From Ciona intestinalis (lineage: Eukaryota; Chordata; Ascidiacea; Phlebobranchia; Cionidae), in contig NC_020172.2 of the NCBI RefSeq assembly GCF_000224145.3, positions 3,951,557 through 4,015,556 of the forward strand: a stretch of DNA of 64,000 bases, given 5' to 3'. Of this stretch, positions 43,265 to 55,619 are shown piece after piece. Positions within the stretch are counted from its first letter, which is position 1. Every line of letters begins with the position of its first letter. The notes under the pieces are model-generated. The model was not told the DNA's origin. It was given only the letters and a program-made list of their open reading frames with translations, and made no database searches. The translations under genes were made by a program, and so were the position numbers.

Positions 43265-46200
43265 ATGTCAGACTCTGATAATATTTTACACTCTTTGGAT
43301 GAAACATTAAAACAAGAAGAAGAATTAATGTTTGGGCTGGATCATGTTAATTATGATACAGAACAAATAACAGGTGATTTATATATTGTTTCATACTCAT
43401 TTTAGCACACACAATGTTTTTATTGGTCATGTATGGCATTATTTAAAACAGTAGACAAAACGTCTATTAAAAAACATATTAATTAATTGCTTTGCATATT
43501 TGTTTTTTTTGCCTGCTCGTTTTTAACAATTGCACATACACATGCAAGAAATTAGTGTTAGTTACCCATTTTTATTTCTAATCTATGTGGGTGAGGTCCC
43601 GTAGCATTGCACGCCATGGGTCCTAGGATTAAGGCCAGCTTTGCCCCATTACCCCTAATATTTTCCTAATTGGCATATTTGTATTTTGGTGTGCTTTTCC
43701 AGAGTAATATGTTGCACAGTTTAGTCTGAAGAAATCTATATAAACAAAAATTGTTGTTCAATATTTGACATCTGCAATAGAACCATCCCAACCATACAAT
43801 GAGCAAAGTACGTTGGTTGGAAAGCGAATGAAAACGGTGAAAGAGACTTCATATGGATTGGAAGATATTCTCATGGAGATGCCTAGTAGAACTCTAGGTA
43901 CCAATATAAATCAAACCCAGTTAACTTATAGCTATTAAAGACATTTATTTTACATTAAACTTCTGGTTTTATTTTTCATCAAGCTTAATATGAAAAATTT
44001 TTAAAAAACTTGTGGTTTTTGTAAGTTCCTGAAAAAGGTTTTTAGTATTTTCAATATTCCTTACAAATTTATTAAAAAAAAATAAATATATATATTATCC
44101 AGGCCGCAGAAGAGGAGCGTTCATTGAAGACGTGGTTGCATCAGGGAGGCAGGATTATAACACAGGGACTTTTTCACGGAGTACCTACTCCCGGAGGTTT
44201 GGGAGCAACCGGAGGCATCGGAGGATCATGGAAGTTGGGGGAGGAGATGAGCAAATGGCGGAGGAAATTTTTAAAGAAATTATTGAGGATAATAAAGGTG
44301 AATTTTGCTACTTTTATTCTGTAGTATTTTATATAGGTGAGGTTATATGGCAAGGATATATGTGTACACATACTTTTGACATTTGTATATCTGCACATTT
44401 GTATCTTTTACCTACTAGTTTTAATAAACATATTTTTTGCCGACTTCTGTTATCCTTGAGTCTTTAGTGTTTCTGTTAATATAATTTTTTATTATTTTTA
44501 CAGAAGTCGACAACGAAGAAATTCGAGCTATTGCAGTGAATATGAAAATTAAAAGAAAAATCAGGTTTTGCATAAAATTTCATCATCAAGTTAAACTAGC
44601 TTCTATTCGTATGGTTGAGGTTGGGGTCTTATTGTGAGGCATTCCATGAGTTTTGGAATGGAGTTGGCCTATCACCAAAGACACAGTCAGTTTCTACCAG
44701 ACCCTCTTTGAGTTAAACAGATGTCAAAACAAAATATGTTTCCAAATGAAATAAATGGTCAAAGTCGATTAAATTTTTACAGAATTTTCAAAACATGGTA
44801 TATTACAAATTACTAGAAATATTCTCTTTCAAGAGAGACATGAAAGGGAACTATCATTTAGGCCAAAAGGCCCTTTAACTTAAATGTACCCAATTTCCAA
44901 AACTGTTAAGTAAATCTCTTTTTGCAGGAGACAAGCCTTTACAAACAGAGAGACAAAGAAAAAGAATAAAATTGGTTGCTGGTGGATATTTAGACACAAT
45001 ATGTCATTGGTAAGAGTGGAATCTTTATCTTAAAACAGTTTATAAATCTTATATGTAATACTGTACTATGCATATGCGTTTGATTAGTATGCAAAAAGCC
45101 TTTATGCACAGACAGTCATGCCTAATCATGCATAATTTTGTTTCTTTATATAAATTAAAATATTGAAAAGAAAAATAGGTATTCGTAAAAAAACAAGTTA
45201 GGATAAGTTAAAATATCAGAATCTTTTGTGCAACATTTTAAGACTGTAATACTGTGAACTCGCAAACAGTCATAAAATTTTCAAAAAAATGATATAAAAT
45301 GGATTACGAAGTACAGCCCATGATTTTGTTTACTTTGTTTAAACAGGTGCAGTAATTGCGTATTAAATTCCCTTATGCTATTATGATGTCACACCATGTT
45401 CTAATGCTCGAAGTGACTAAATATAGCCAGCTAATCCAGTGATGCACAGTAAAAAAATCAATTGTTTAAAAAATTTAGTGTTTAAGCAGAAATGTATTTA
45501 TGGCAATACAAACAGTTTTAATTTTATATTGAAAAAAAAATTATTTGAAATTTTATCTGGCAACACTGCACTTTGGAACAAGTGCTTTATGAGTAGGCAG
45601 GAATATGTATGAGTATGACGTCACAACTTATTTGCCATAACCCGGATTAGGTATTGTTATGTACGGGATTAAAATAACAAAGGCATAACATTTATTCCTT
45701 GTATATACGAATTAGGAATTCATAATTGAACAAATTTTTAAATAAACTTCAAGCATGTGTTGTGACAAAAACTTGTTGGTGAATGGTGATATTTTCTTTC
45801 AGTAACAAAATAAAGTTTAACAAAAAAACTTTTGTTGTTGTAACAAAAACTTTTTCTTTGTTTGTCACCCTAAATTTAACCTTGAAATTTGATACTAATC
45901 ATGAAAGGGCTCAAAGTTTAGATAACAAAGACTAGGGTCATGTTAAACATAAACAAAAGTAACTGATATATTATTTAACAATTGTTCAAAGTTATTTTAC
46001 TATCAGCTATCATGTACGGTCATGTTAAACTTAAACCAATGTAACTGATATCTTAGTAACTATTTTTCAAAGTTATTTTACTATAAGCTAACATATATGT
46101 ATTGAAAATAGTTTGTGTGTTTCTTGTTCAAAATTTATTTAAACGTTTACTTTCAAATAATTTTGGCTTTTTTCTAAAATAGGTTTGTTTTTTTGTTGGA

Positions 46201-49200
46201 TATTAAATTTGTTCTAAAATTTAATACGTTTTAGTTTTTTTTGTAGAAATTTCGCCACTTTAAAGAAGATACAAGAAAACTGTTTGCTTCAGCTAAATTG
46301 TGGGACTACCATCTGAAACAAGTGGAAGGGAATTTTGGTTCAGGTGACATAAACACATCATGATTGTGGCCGTATGTCTCTTTGAGCAAGACAGTTACTC
46401 CAACCCAGTGGTTACTAATATGTCGTCAGCCATACATAAAACTCAAAATCCGCACCATAAATAATCATCCACAAAGTTACATACATAGTAGCTCGTAAGC
46501 AGGCATGAGGTGTATAAAACAGGTTTCCCGTGTTATAATGACTGTCATTTCCCGCCATGGGAGGCCAAATAAGTTACATTCATTCATGATTAATCAGTAA
46601 CTTGAATAACCGTTTTATGCTGGTAACGTGCGGCCTTGTTCAAACACCTTAATGAAATAAGTGGGAAAGTTGTCCTTACTGTGTAACTTTCAAGTTGATT
46701 TTCTGAATGTCTTTTATGGTTCCTTAAGTGTACAATACTATATTGATATAGTGTTATTATTTAACTACTTTTTCCTCACAAAAGCCTTGAGTTTGATATT
46801 TCTTTAGAAAGTATTGTGTTAAACAAATATTTCCAATATGTGGGTATGTTTAAATATGCTAACATGTTTGAATAACTATTTCAAAGAGTTCTGTTAAGTC
46901 ATATTGTTATACTAGCACCAGACGTTAAGATTACATTGCTAATTGACCCAAAAAACAGAGATCAAATTATAGGTTCATTATAGGGGTAATCCAGTTTTAT
47001 GGGTTATACAAGAAATATTATATGCATTAGAGTTTTTGTTCGCGACCCTGTTTAATCTTTAAAAAATTTCCACAATCCTTACTAGTATAATTTTTCCACA
47101 ACCCTTACTAGTAGGTTAATAGTATAATAATATATGCAGTACTTTGTGTATAATTTTTATACTTTGGTGGCCCCTGAAGTTAGTTTGTTACGTGACCCCC
47201 AGTTTGAAAAGCCTTGATTTAACATTAATGTTTTGGTAAAAAACCATATACCTTTTGCAACCATATAATTTTAAAAAAAATAATAAAGCCATATAATTTA
47301 AGGGGGTCCTGTGTTAAAAACATTGTTAATGAATGATTAAAATCTGAAACAAAATAATTTAATCCCCTTTGTTTCCAGGAGTTCACTCTTACTTCACTTT
47401 CCTCCGAGGGCTCTTCCTCCTCTCCATTCCCTCCTTTATCCTCAGCTTCTCGTTCATCTCGATCCCGCAGCTCCTGGATCCTCCAGCGAGGAATCATCCG
47501 GAGGTAAAGTTTACGGGGGAGGAACTGATCACTGGAGCAGTAAGTTATAAGTTTATTCAAATACTCAAATATCTACAGTTTGAGAAGATAAGACATTTTT
47601 TCATTTAAAATAAACACTGTCGTAACATTCACAGTCTCATTCCATCGCAATTAAAATTTTGTTTGATAAGTTAACTTAAAAATTATATGCCAAAAAACAG
47701 TGATGTTTATAAAATATTTCTATATATTCTGCCAGGCAGCAACAGCAGAATATTTTACTGTTGTTACATTTTTTTTTTGAGCATTTTTGTTTTCTTTTAA
47801 TGTTATTAAAGGATCTAACCCACTCATACTTTACAGAACTGGTTTACTGAGACCATCATGTATTATGGTTATTATACAAATGGAACAATTCAAACAATAC
47901 CTGGATCTGTGTATAAGATGCCACTTGCCTATCTACTAGCTACTGCTGGCTATTTTCTGCTGTGTCTACTATGGCTGGTTAAATCGTAAGTTTAGTTGTT
48001 ACTGTGGCCCTGATTTGGTCTGGTGTTCATAAAACATATCATTTTTTATTTATCACTTTGAGTACAGTAATGAAGAAAACGAATTTATCAACAAAATGAT
48101 AGTCGTTATACACACACTGCGGGTAAAAACTACCTGAATAAAATAGAAAAATAAAAGTCTGGCTGCTAAATCTTATAAGTTATATTGCTGAATGCTTTTT
48201 TCCTTTAAATAGGAGTAAAATTTCTGTAATGAACATATTAAAAAAGGTAAAAACGAAAATGGTCGGGAAGAAATGTTTGTATGAATGTAATTATTTGTTT
48301 GTTTTTCATCTTGTATTCTAGAACAGCTACATCGTTTCGAAAAAATTACATTGAAGCCAAGGAAGATGAAAGTGATTTTATCAGCAAAGTATTTTGTGCT
48401 TGGGATTTTGGAATTACATCAGACGATGCCTCTAAGTTGCAACATACAATGATTAGTACAGAGTTAAAGGTGGGTAGGTTGAACAAACAAAACAGCTTAA
48501 ATATCTATAGATTTTAGGTTTTATCTGAAAAATGTTTTTTTTCTTTAAAATTTTTTTACGGTTTGTTTATCTTAGTGGATTATGAATCATAACTTAAAAG
48601 TGTTTAGTTGTGCACTGTGTGTTGTATACCTTATGCCTGCTTGCAGTTGCTTGTTAGTTACCAGGTATGAAAGTTTAGTTTTTTATAGCAAATATTGTTT
48701 TAATGTTTATGAAAAAACTGTTATAACAAAATTTTAACTATCTTTGTTGAAGCAAATTTTGCTTAATGGTATTAACTAAAATCATGCCAATATTGTGCAT
48801 CATGTGTCAATGTTGTGCACCATGTGTCAATATTGTGCATCATGTGTCAATGTTGTGCACCATGTGTCAATGTTGTGCATCATGTGTCAATGTTGTGCAC
48901 CATGTGTCAATGTTGTGCACCATGTGTCAATGTTGTGCACCATGTGTTAATGTTGTGCACCATGTGTCAATGTTGTGCACCATGTGTTAATGTTGTGCAC
49001 CATGTGTCAATGTTGTGCACCATGTGTCAATGTTGTGCACCATGTGTCAATGTTGTGCATCATGTGTCATTTTAAATTCCTTCCTACACAATATAAATAA
49101 GCTTTTATATTTACCCAGGAAATATTGGCCGAGAAAAGGCGACACAAGGAATCTAGATCTTCTGCAAAAAAATGTAAAGTTTTTCTTTACCGTCTCGTAA

Positions 49201-52200
49201 CATGGATGTTATACCTTGGTATCACTGGTGGTTGTATGGCTTTAGTTTATTTTGTCAACAAAGAGCTGCTTAATAAGATCAAGGTAGAATACATTGTTTT
49301 GTGTATTTTTAAATAGCTTTTTTTAAATTTTTAACTTAAAATTTGTTAGTTCAGATGCATTTTTTGATTATTTAGACTAAAAAAATGTTTTGTTTCATTT
49401 TGGATTTGGGGTAACATAGGATATTTTCTGCTTGTATTTTAAATAATTTATATTTTGTAGAGTTTTAAGGATACACTTATAAAATTCTGTAAATATACTT
49501 CGCTTACAACCAAATGGAACAGAAATAAAAAACATGTACCGTCTTACCGCACCCTACTATATTTTAATTCAAATTAACTCATAATTTTTTGTATTGTTTA
49601 AATTTCTTATTTTTTAGGATTCACTGGAAGGAATTGTGGTTTTACAGCAAATAAGTTTAGCCCTGATCATATCAGCCATCAATCTTGTGATGCCGATATT
49701 TATCAACCTCATGACACATTGGGAAGATTATAAATATCCAAGGCACGAGATGTACATAGCAGTTTTTAGGTGAAGTATAAATTTTTTTTAAGTTGGGGTA
49801 AAATATTACATATTTTTTAAAGTTGGGGTAATTGTCTAATCTTGGGCTAAATTCGAGGACCCGCAGCCTGCCCGGCTGAGGGACTGCACTTATATCAAAT
49901 AAAATGTTTTTTAAAGTTAGACTTTAGTTTAAACACCTTTTTTGCTTAGGAGTTCCTCCATCTGTTCAATATTATGTTGCAGCGGGTTATTATGTTGCAG
50001 GGTAGGGTATTGTCCTAGACCTGGAATTTAGGCCACATTTGGTTCATGTCCCCAAAATACTTAAAAAATAATTCTCTAATAAAAAAAATAATAATTTTTA
50101 GAAATTTTCTTTTAAAACTTGGCATGCTTGCTGTTATTTGTGCGTTTTGGACGGATGGAAATTTGAAATCAACTCATACAAATCAAACGGTAAGTTAAAA
50201 CCTCAAGGAGATTTCACCTAATAGTAAAGTATTCTGTTGGAAAACATTTATTTTTATGCATAGTGACATCTTACACCCCATCCACATTATTATAATTTTT
50301 TGAGGGTAATGTTTTTATCATACCATTGAATGATATTGATTTTATGTTTATCATATGTTTGCCACACTAAGTAAATTATTTAGTGTTAAAATTGGTAAAA
50401 ATAATCAGTCTTAAAATTGGAACTTTGTTTAGGCTTCATGTTGGGAAACAGATCTTGGTCAGGAGATTTATCGACTTGTAATAATTGACTTTCTATTCAC
50501 AATAATATTTGCAACATTTTGCGCCGAATTTATAAGAAAGTAAGGAATTGTTCTATAACATTACAATAATATTATGGTTTTTTAGTTTACTGCTTAGAAA
50601 TAATTATATTCTGTTTTCTGGATAGTTTTGACTAAAAACTAGAATTTTTTTTAGTTATTTTTTTTCTAGCTCTACTTTATTAAAAATCATGTAGATTAGA
50701 ACTAATATCAGTATAACAATATTAACCATTGCAGATTATTAACAAAATGCATTCCTAGTTTGAAACTGGCTGAATTTTCAATTGTTAACAATGTGATGGA
50801 TTTGATATATGGTCAAACATTATGCTGGTAAGTTTAAATGACTTTTTTGAACTTGTTTCATTTGTAACACAGCAAGGCAAAGGTAATGGCAGATTCTGGC
50901 CTAAATCCAAGGTCAGTAGTTGTAATTTGCGATTGGACATCACTCGTATAGAATAAAACAGGATTTTACAAATATTTTTAATAATAATTTTAATACAGAG
51001 AGGCTAACCGCAGCCTCCGGCATAAATGGTAAAGGACATACAAAGAAACTAATTTGTAAATTTGTAAATGAATAGAGATGCATCAAATGTGCATTTTTAT
51101 CAATATACAAATTTTGATTTTTCGTTGAATAACAAGACGTAATAAATACTACTCCTGTACTCCAAACTAAAAATGTTGTCTCACAAAATTGACAAAACTA
51201 AGACTTGACTTTTTTAAACAATAACATATTTTAACAGGATTGGCATTTACTTCAGCCCACTTCTATCTCTCATTATTATAGTGAAATATTTTCTCGTGTT
51301 TTATATCAAAAAGGTAAAAATTTATATGTAGTGCAAAATTTGATTCATTAAATCTTGCTGTGATTGATCATTTAACCCGAATAGTAACTGAAGTTTCAAT
51401 GCTGTCACTCTTATGTGTGTACCATGTATGTGTATTTGGGCAAAACACTTAATCACTTACAGGGTGTCCAAGTCGTCAAAAATCATTAAAAATATATTTC
51501 CCCACAAAAAAATCCTAACCTGGCATGAAGTGTATGAAACAGGACACTCTTGTTATAAAAACTATCATTGCCCTACTACACGAGAATAAATCATTTACAT
51601 TCATTCACATACATTTATTTTCCTTGTGATCTAACCAAAACTAACATTATGACATCACACAGGTTAGTGTGATGCAAAATTGTCGGATGTCAACTCAGCG
51701 TTGGAGGGCGGCTCAAAGTCAAACGTTGTTCAACGCGTTTTTACTTTTAAGTTTCTTGCTGTGTGCCGCATTCCTATGTGTAGTGGTGTTTCTGTGAGTT
51801 TATATTTATATGATAGTTTTAACCCCTTGCAAATTTGAATTAGTTTGAATAAGTTAACTAGTTTATGCTCATGTGATGGGGCATTGGCGGTCTTTAAAAC
51901 AAGTGTTCTGTTTCATACACCTCACATCTGCTTAAAAGTTATCAAGCTATTTATGATTCAAAAATGATTCAACACATGTTTTCTTACAAAATTTAATTTT
52001 AAAGAGATACCCAAACACTGTACTAATCTGTGCGCCCAAAAATGCCTATTGTTTAATTTCAAAATCTTTCACAGCGAAACACCATCATATGATTGTGGAC
52101 CATACCGTGGTTTGAACAGAAGTTATGACGCGATTATTATCGAGTTTCAGCGACTCGCGTCGGATGAATCAAGTTATTGGTTTGCTGTCATTATGAACGT

Positions 52201-54535
52201 TATATCCAGTGTTTGGTTCCTATATTCTATCGTGGTCGTACTTTCGTAAGTTTTTAGTTTATAATAATAAAAAAATGTATGTTAAAAGTGAGCATGAGGT
52301 GTATGAATATATGTGTAAGAGTCCATATTATAAATTGACTGGTATTAGAGGGCACTATGCGTGTTTTATGTTTAAAAAGGCCTCCCACTCCTATTATACC
52401 TTGCTTATGATCATAAGGTACATGAATATACAGAATATATCAGGTTTGTAAAAAAAAAACCGATAATATATGTTATAACAGTGCTACATCATTCCCATCA
52501 TAGAAAGTGCTTAAACATTAAGGCAAAAAGTTTTTTGCCAACATTTAATAAATGGCACTCATTTTATACAACTGTTGTTTTCAGGCCGCGCGTGGATAAA
52601 GCAAGTTACATTAAAAAACCTTGCTAAACTTAAAAGTTTTAAAGTTTTAATAAATGTCACTCCTATTATAGCACTGCAGTTGTGTTAGTACGAAGCCGAT
52701 CAATTGGATATCGTAAGTTCGCTAAAGCTCTACGTGAACAAATAGCATTGGAAGGACAAGACAAAGCATTATTGCTGCAGTGGTTACGCGATGTTTCAAC
52801 CAATCATGGACAATCTTCTGGTGGGCAGGTAAATAAATAAATATTTTACTTTCTTATCTACTGTTACTTCTGCCTTTTATTTCTGTTAAAATCTGGCTGA
52901 ATGGGATGAAACGTCAGAAGTAGAGTATGTTTTTACCAGATGAGCCTCTTAAACATTATCATTGATTTTGATTAATATTTAGAACCTGTATTGTTATAAC
53001 TGCTGGGGTTACCCTGCCATGTGAGGTAAAATAAGTGACAATTATTTAGATTTCATACCAAACATATACATAAACATAGCTACAAAAATAAAAAATTTTC
53101 AATTTATTTTAGCATGTTGTCCCACTGCTGAAACGACATAGAGATTCCATTCACTCAAATTCAACCTCAGCACCACCGTCCCGGCATAACTCAATATCGC
53201 GCGAGTTTCAGCGTGAATCTGACATTCTAACATACGTGGATCCCCAACATCTTGACGCAAGTCATCTGGTAAGCAGCTTTAAACCGCACCGTTGCACATT
53301 TATAAGGGGGCCTGCCTCTAGCCCAAAGGTTTTAGGTTCAAGGCTAGTTTCTGCTACCGTTGTGGGCGTATATGTCCTTGGGCACGACACTTAGCAGTAA
53401 CCCACAAAGTTGGTAACCAGTAAGCTGGCACTATATGTATGAAACTGAACACCCATCCGTGTTATGACTGTTGTTTTCTGGTCACGCGTGAATAAAGCAA
53501 GTTACATTCAATTGGTATTTCTTTGTCTCAAACCTATTTATTTTAAATGACATTGGGTAAGGACATTACATTTTTAACTCCTTTTACACTTTTTTAGAAA
53601 ATTAGCGATGGATCACCAGGCAAAGTTCGTAAACGAGAACATAAAGACCCTCTTTTACATAAAGCTCTTGTAAACCAAGCAAAACGACCTGCTACTCTGT
53701 ATATGGAACATAATGCTGGTGGTAAAACAAATCTAATCAAGCTGTATAAAAACTTTTGTAGTTTTGAATATGGTTTAGTTCTTAATGCTGCTACCATTGC
53801 AGTGTTTGTAACGGACATTGCTTCAACCTAGTGTTCACTAATAGGTTATAATCCCAATCACACACAAGGTTACATAAGTGGTAAAATGCTGGCATGAGGT
53901 GTGTAAATTTGCACACTTTTGGTATAAGAACTATTCTTGCCTGCCACACTGGAATAAAGGGTGGTCATTCATTTATGTTTACACAAAAATATATTACAGA
54001 TGTTTTTGGAAGTGCAAGACAAAGTCCTGAAGATCAAATCAGATCAAGCAGTTTCTCGAACCCTCAAAGAAATAATAGTCCATCGGTTAGTCTTTTATAA
54101 AGTTATTGGGATTAACATAAAATTATAACATTAATAATTGATAAGCTGTACCACCTAAAGCAGAAGTATTACCCTGTAAAGCTTTGTAATTAACCTGTAA
54201 AAAAACTTTTTTGCCAGAATTTAACTGGTGTTTTGTGTGATATACATAGTGGTACATAAGTGTGTAAATAGTAAAAACATTTTGTACTGTATTTTGTATG
54301 TGTGCTGTCATTTCCACTTAGGGAGTTACCATAAATGCAAATTTGTAAATAATTTTGTTTTCCTTTACTGTATGGCTAACAATTTAGACAACATCCGTGA
54401 CCATTGGACCCTACAATTATATTTCAGACCTCATCGAGTAACCATGACAATCGTGCTGCCCTTGCCATGTCATTAGCAAACCAACATCCAACAGAACCAT
54501 CCTCACCTGTATATTATGATGAAGGAACATTCTAA
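43265..54535 (+). CDS. Transmembrane channel-like (TMC) family protein
   Basis: Twenty-two exons: 43265-43373, 43781-43897, 44103-44297, 44504-44564, 44928-45009, 46247-46343, 47379-47539, 47837-47985, 48322-48469, 49119-49283, 49618-49769, 50102-50189, 50433-50539, 50735-50827, 51238-51313, 51663-51793, 52075-52245, 52672-52828, 53113-53268, 53598-53721, 54000-54085 and 54428-54535. Phases close to give 910 aa. The cytoplasmic N-terminus (1-220) is acidic then Arg-rich. About nine to ten membrane segments follow, starting at SYFTFLRGLFLLSIPSFIL. Family marks: VEGNFGSGVHSYFTFLR, MPLAYLLATAGY, FRKNYIE..KVFCAWDFGI, the TMC signature CWETDLGQEIYRL (Cys at about 511), YGQTLCWIGIYFSPLL and SYDCGPYRG. 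A long Ser-rich tail (about 770-910) is cytoplasmic. TMC proteins are related to TMEM16/OSCA channels, and some carry mechanotransduction currents. Which vertebrate subgroup this belongs to is unresolved. Confidence 0.95.
46362..46588 (+). mobile_element. SINE, forward
   Basis: GATTGTGGCCGTATGTCTCT through AAGTTACATTCATTCATG, in the TMC intron after exon 6. Confidence 0.75.
47025..47216. mobile_element. Small hAT-like non-autonomous element, copy 2
   Basis: It matches the element at 26368-26549 through TTAATAGTATAATA, GCAGTACTTTGTGT, CCCCTGAAGTTAGTT and CAGTTTGAAAAGCC. The left end is diverged, with a short internal duplication (CCACAA(T/C)CCTTACTAGTA). It lies in the TMC intron before exon 7. 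Confidence 0.5.
48787..49070. repeat. Minisatellite, 20-bp unit, about 14 copies
   Basis: CAATGTTGTGCACCATGTGT repeats head to tail with only a few variants (CAT for CAC, TTAA for TCAA) in the TMC intron before exon 10. The array ends about 48 bp before the exon acceptor. Open frames across it are by-products of the unit. Confidence 0.97.
49455..49562. mobile_element. MITE right half
   Basis: GAGTTTTAAGGATACACTTA through CGCACCCTACTATA; TMC intron before exon 11. Confidence 0.65.
51405..51608 (+). mobile_element. SINE, degraded, forward
   Basis: GGGCAAAACACTTAATCACT through GAGAATAAATCATTTACATTC, in the TMC intron before exon 16. Confidence 0.65.
51885..51955 (-). mobile_element. SINE fragment, reverse
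   Basis: AAGTGTTCTGTTTCATACACC, in the TMC intron before exon 17. Confidence 0.5.
53305..53512 (+). mobile_element. SINE, forward, includes head
   Basis: GCCTGCCTCTAGCCCAAAGG, B box GGTTCAAGGCTAG, and 3' end GTGAATAAAGCAAGTTACATTC, in a TMC intron. Confidence 0.75.
53775..53973 (+). mobile_element. SINE, degraded, forward
   Basis: TTAATGCTGCTACCATTGCAG through CACTGGAATAAAGGGTGGTC, in the TMC intron before exon 21. Confidence 0.6.
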
Positions 54536-55619
54536 TCGATTGTTTAATTTTAATTGTACTGTATGTTATTTTTCAACCCTACTTTAATTGTGCAGTATAT
54601 TTTTACAATACTATGTACATTTGTTCCTGGTCTTCAAGTTAGATGTTCATGACATGACAACTACCATACATATACAGTGGCAATTACTTTTACATTGTGA
54701 CAACATAATCATGACTTTTGTTTAATTTAAGTCAATATTAACGATCATACAACACAGTTTATTGTGCGTTTGTGCCATAACCCTTTTGTACCTTTGTAAT
54801 GCTCTCTACTTTAATAAAGAAATTAAATAATTATTCTGTACATACAACTTTTTTCTTAAGGAACAATTAAAAAATCCAAACCAACAAAAAATGCTGTGTC
54901 TTTTGCAGTGACCAAATTGTTAGCCCTATAGGTATCTTAGCTGATAGAACACGCGTGGGGGTGTGAGTGTTTTATACCGACTCTTGTTAACCTACTACAA
55001 AAGGATAAGAAACATATTAGTGTATAAACTGTCCTGCAGTTAACCAGTTTAAGTTTGCAAAACCAAAAAGTGGGTTTAGCAGTCACCTCTTATTTAACAC
55101 TTTTACTGAAGTAGTTTTTATCTGTGCACATTTTTAACAACTTTTGCAGTTTATGCCATTTACAGCATTTTCTCCTTTAATTAATAGGATCCATCTTGTT
55201 TTAAAAAGATTATTCCGTTTTGAAATTCTATATATAAAATACAAACTTGATTTTCCATGAGCAGTAAATTTTAACGATCACGATATATTTAGCAAACATT
55301 AGGAATTTGCATTAAGTATTTGGATTTGACAACAAATCAAGTACCAAAAAAACACATGAAAAATTTTAAATTTAAAGTAGATTCAACGCAAAAAAAACAA
55401 TGTTTGAATATAAGTTGATAAATTTGCACAAATATAAAAATTAAAACCATAAAGCATTGCACAATCTGTATTCACAAGCCCCTACTATGTGTTAAGACGC
55501 TTTTGGAAATATCTATAAAGTTTCGAAACGTACAGTTTCTAAAAAAAATCACTTTGCCAAAAAATAATTTTTTTTAAAGAAATGGCTTCAAATTATAAAG
55601 TTGTTAATTTAGCAAATTT
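54536..55619. other. Convergent 3' region between TMC and TRAPPC8
   Basis: AT-rich and free of MITE and SINE copies. AATAAA at 54813-54818 serves TMC. No clear minus-strand AATAAA was found close to the TRAPPC8 stop; a minus-strand ATTAAA lies near 55187-55192. Confidence 0.5.
54813..54818 (+). terminator. Poly(A) signal of the TMC gene
   Basis: AATAAA lies 278 bases past the stop codon, followed by an AT-rich stretch. Confidence 0.6.

Noticed and set aside
48766-49075. Cys-rich open frames and a CRISPR-like look of regular 20-bp repeats
   Set aside because: The units are head to tail with no unique spacers, so it is a minisatellite; the frames only translate the unit. It lies in a eukaryotic intron.
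53594-53818. Minus-strand 74-codon frame
   Set aside because: Antisense to TMC exon 20 and adjoining SINE.
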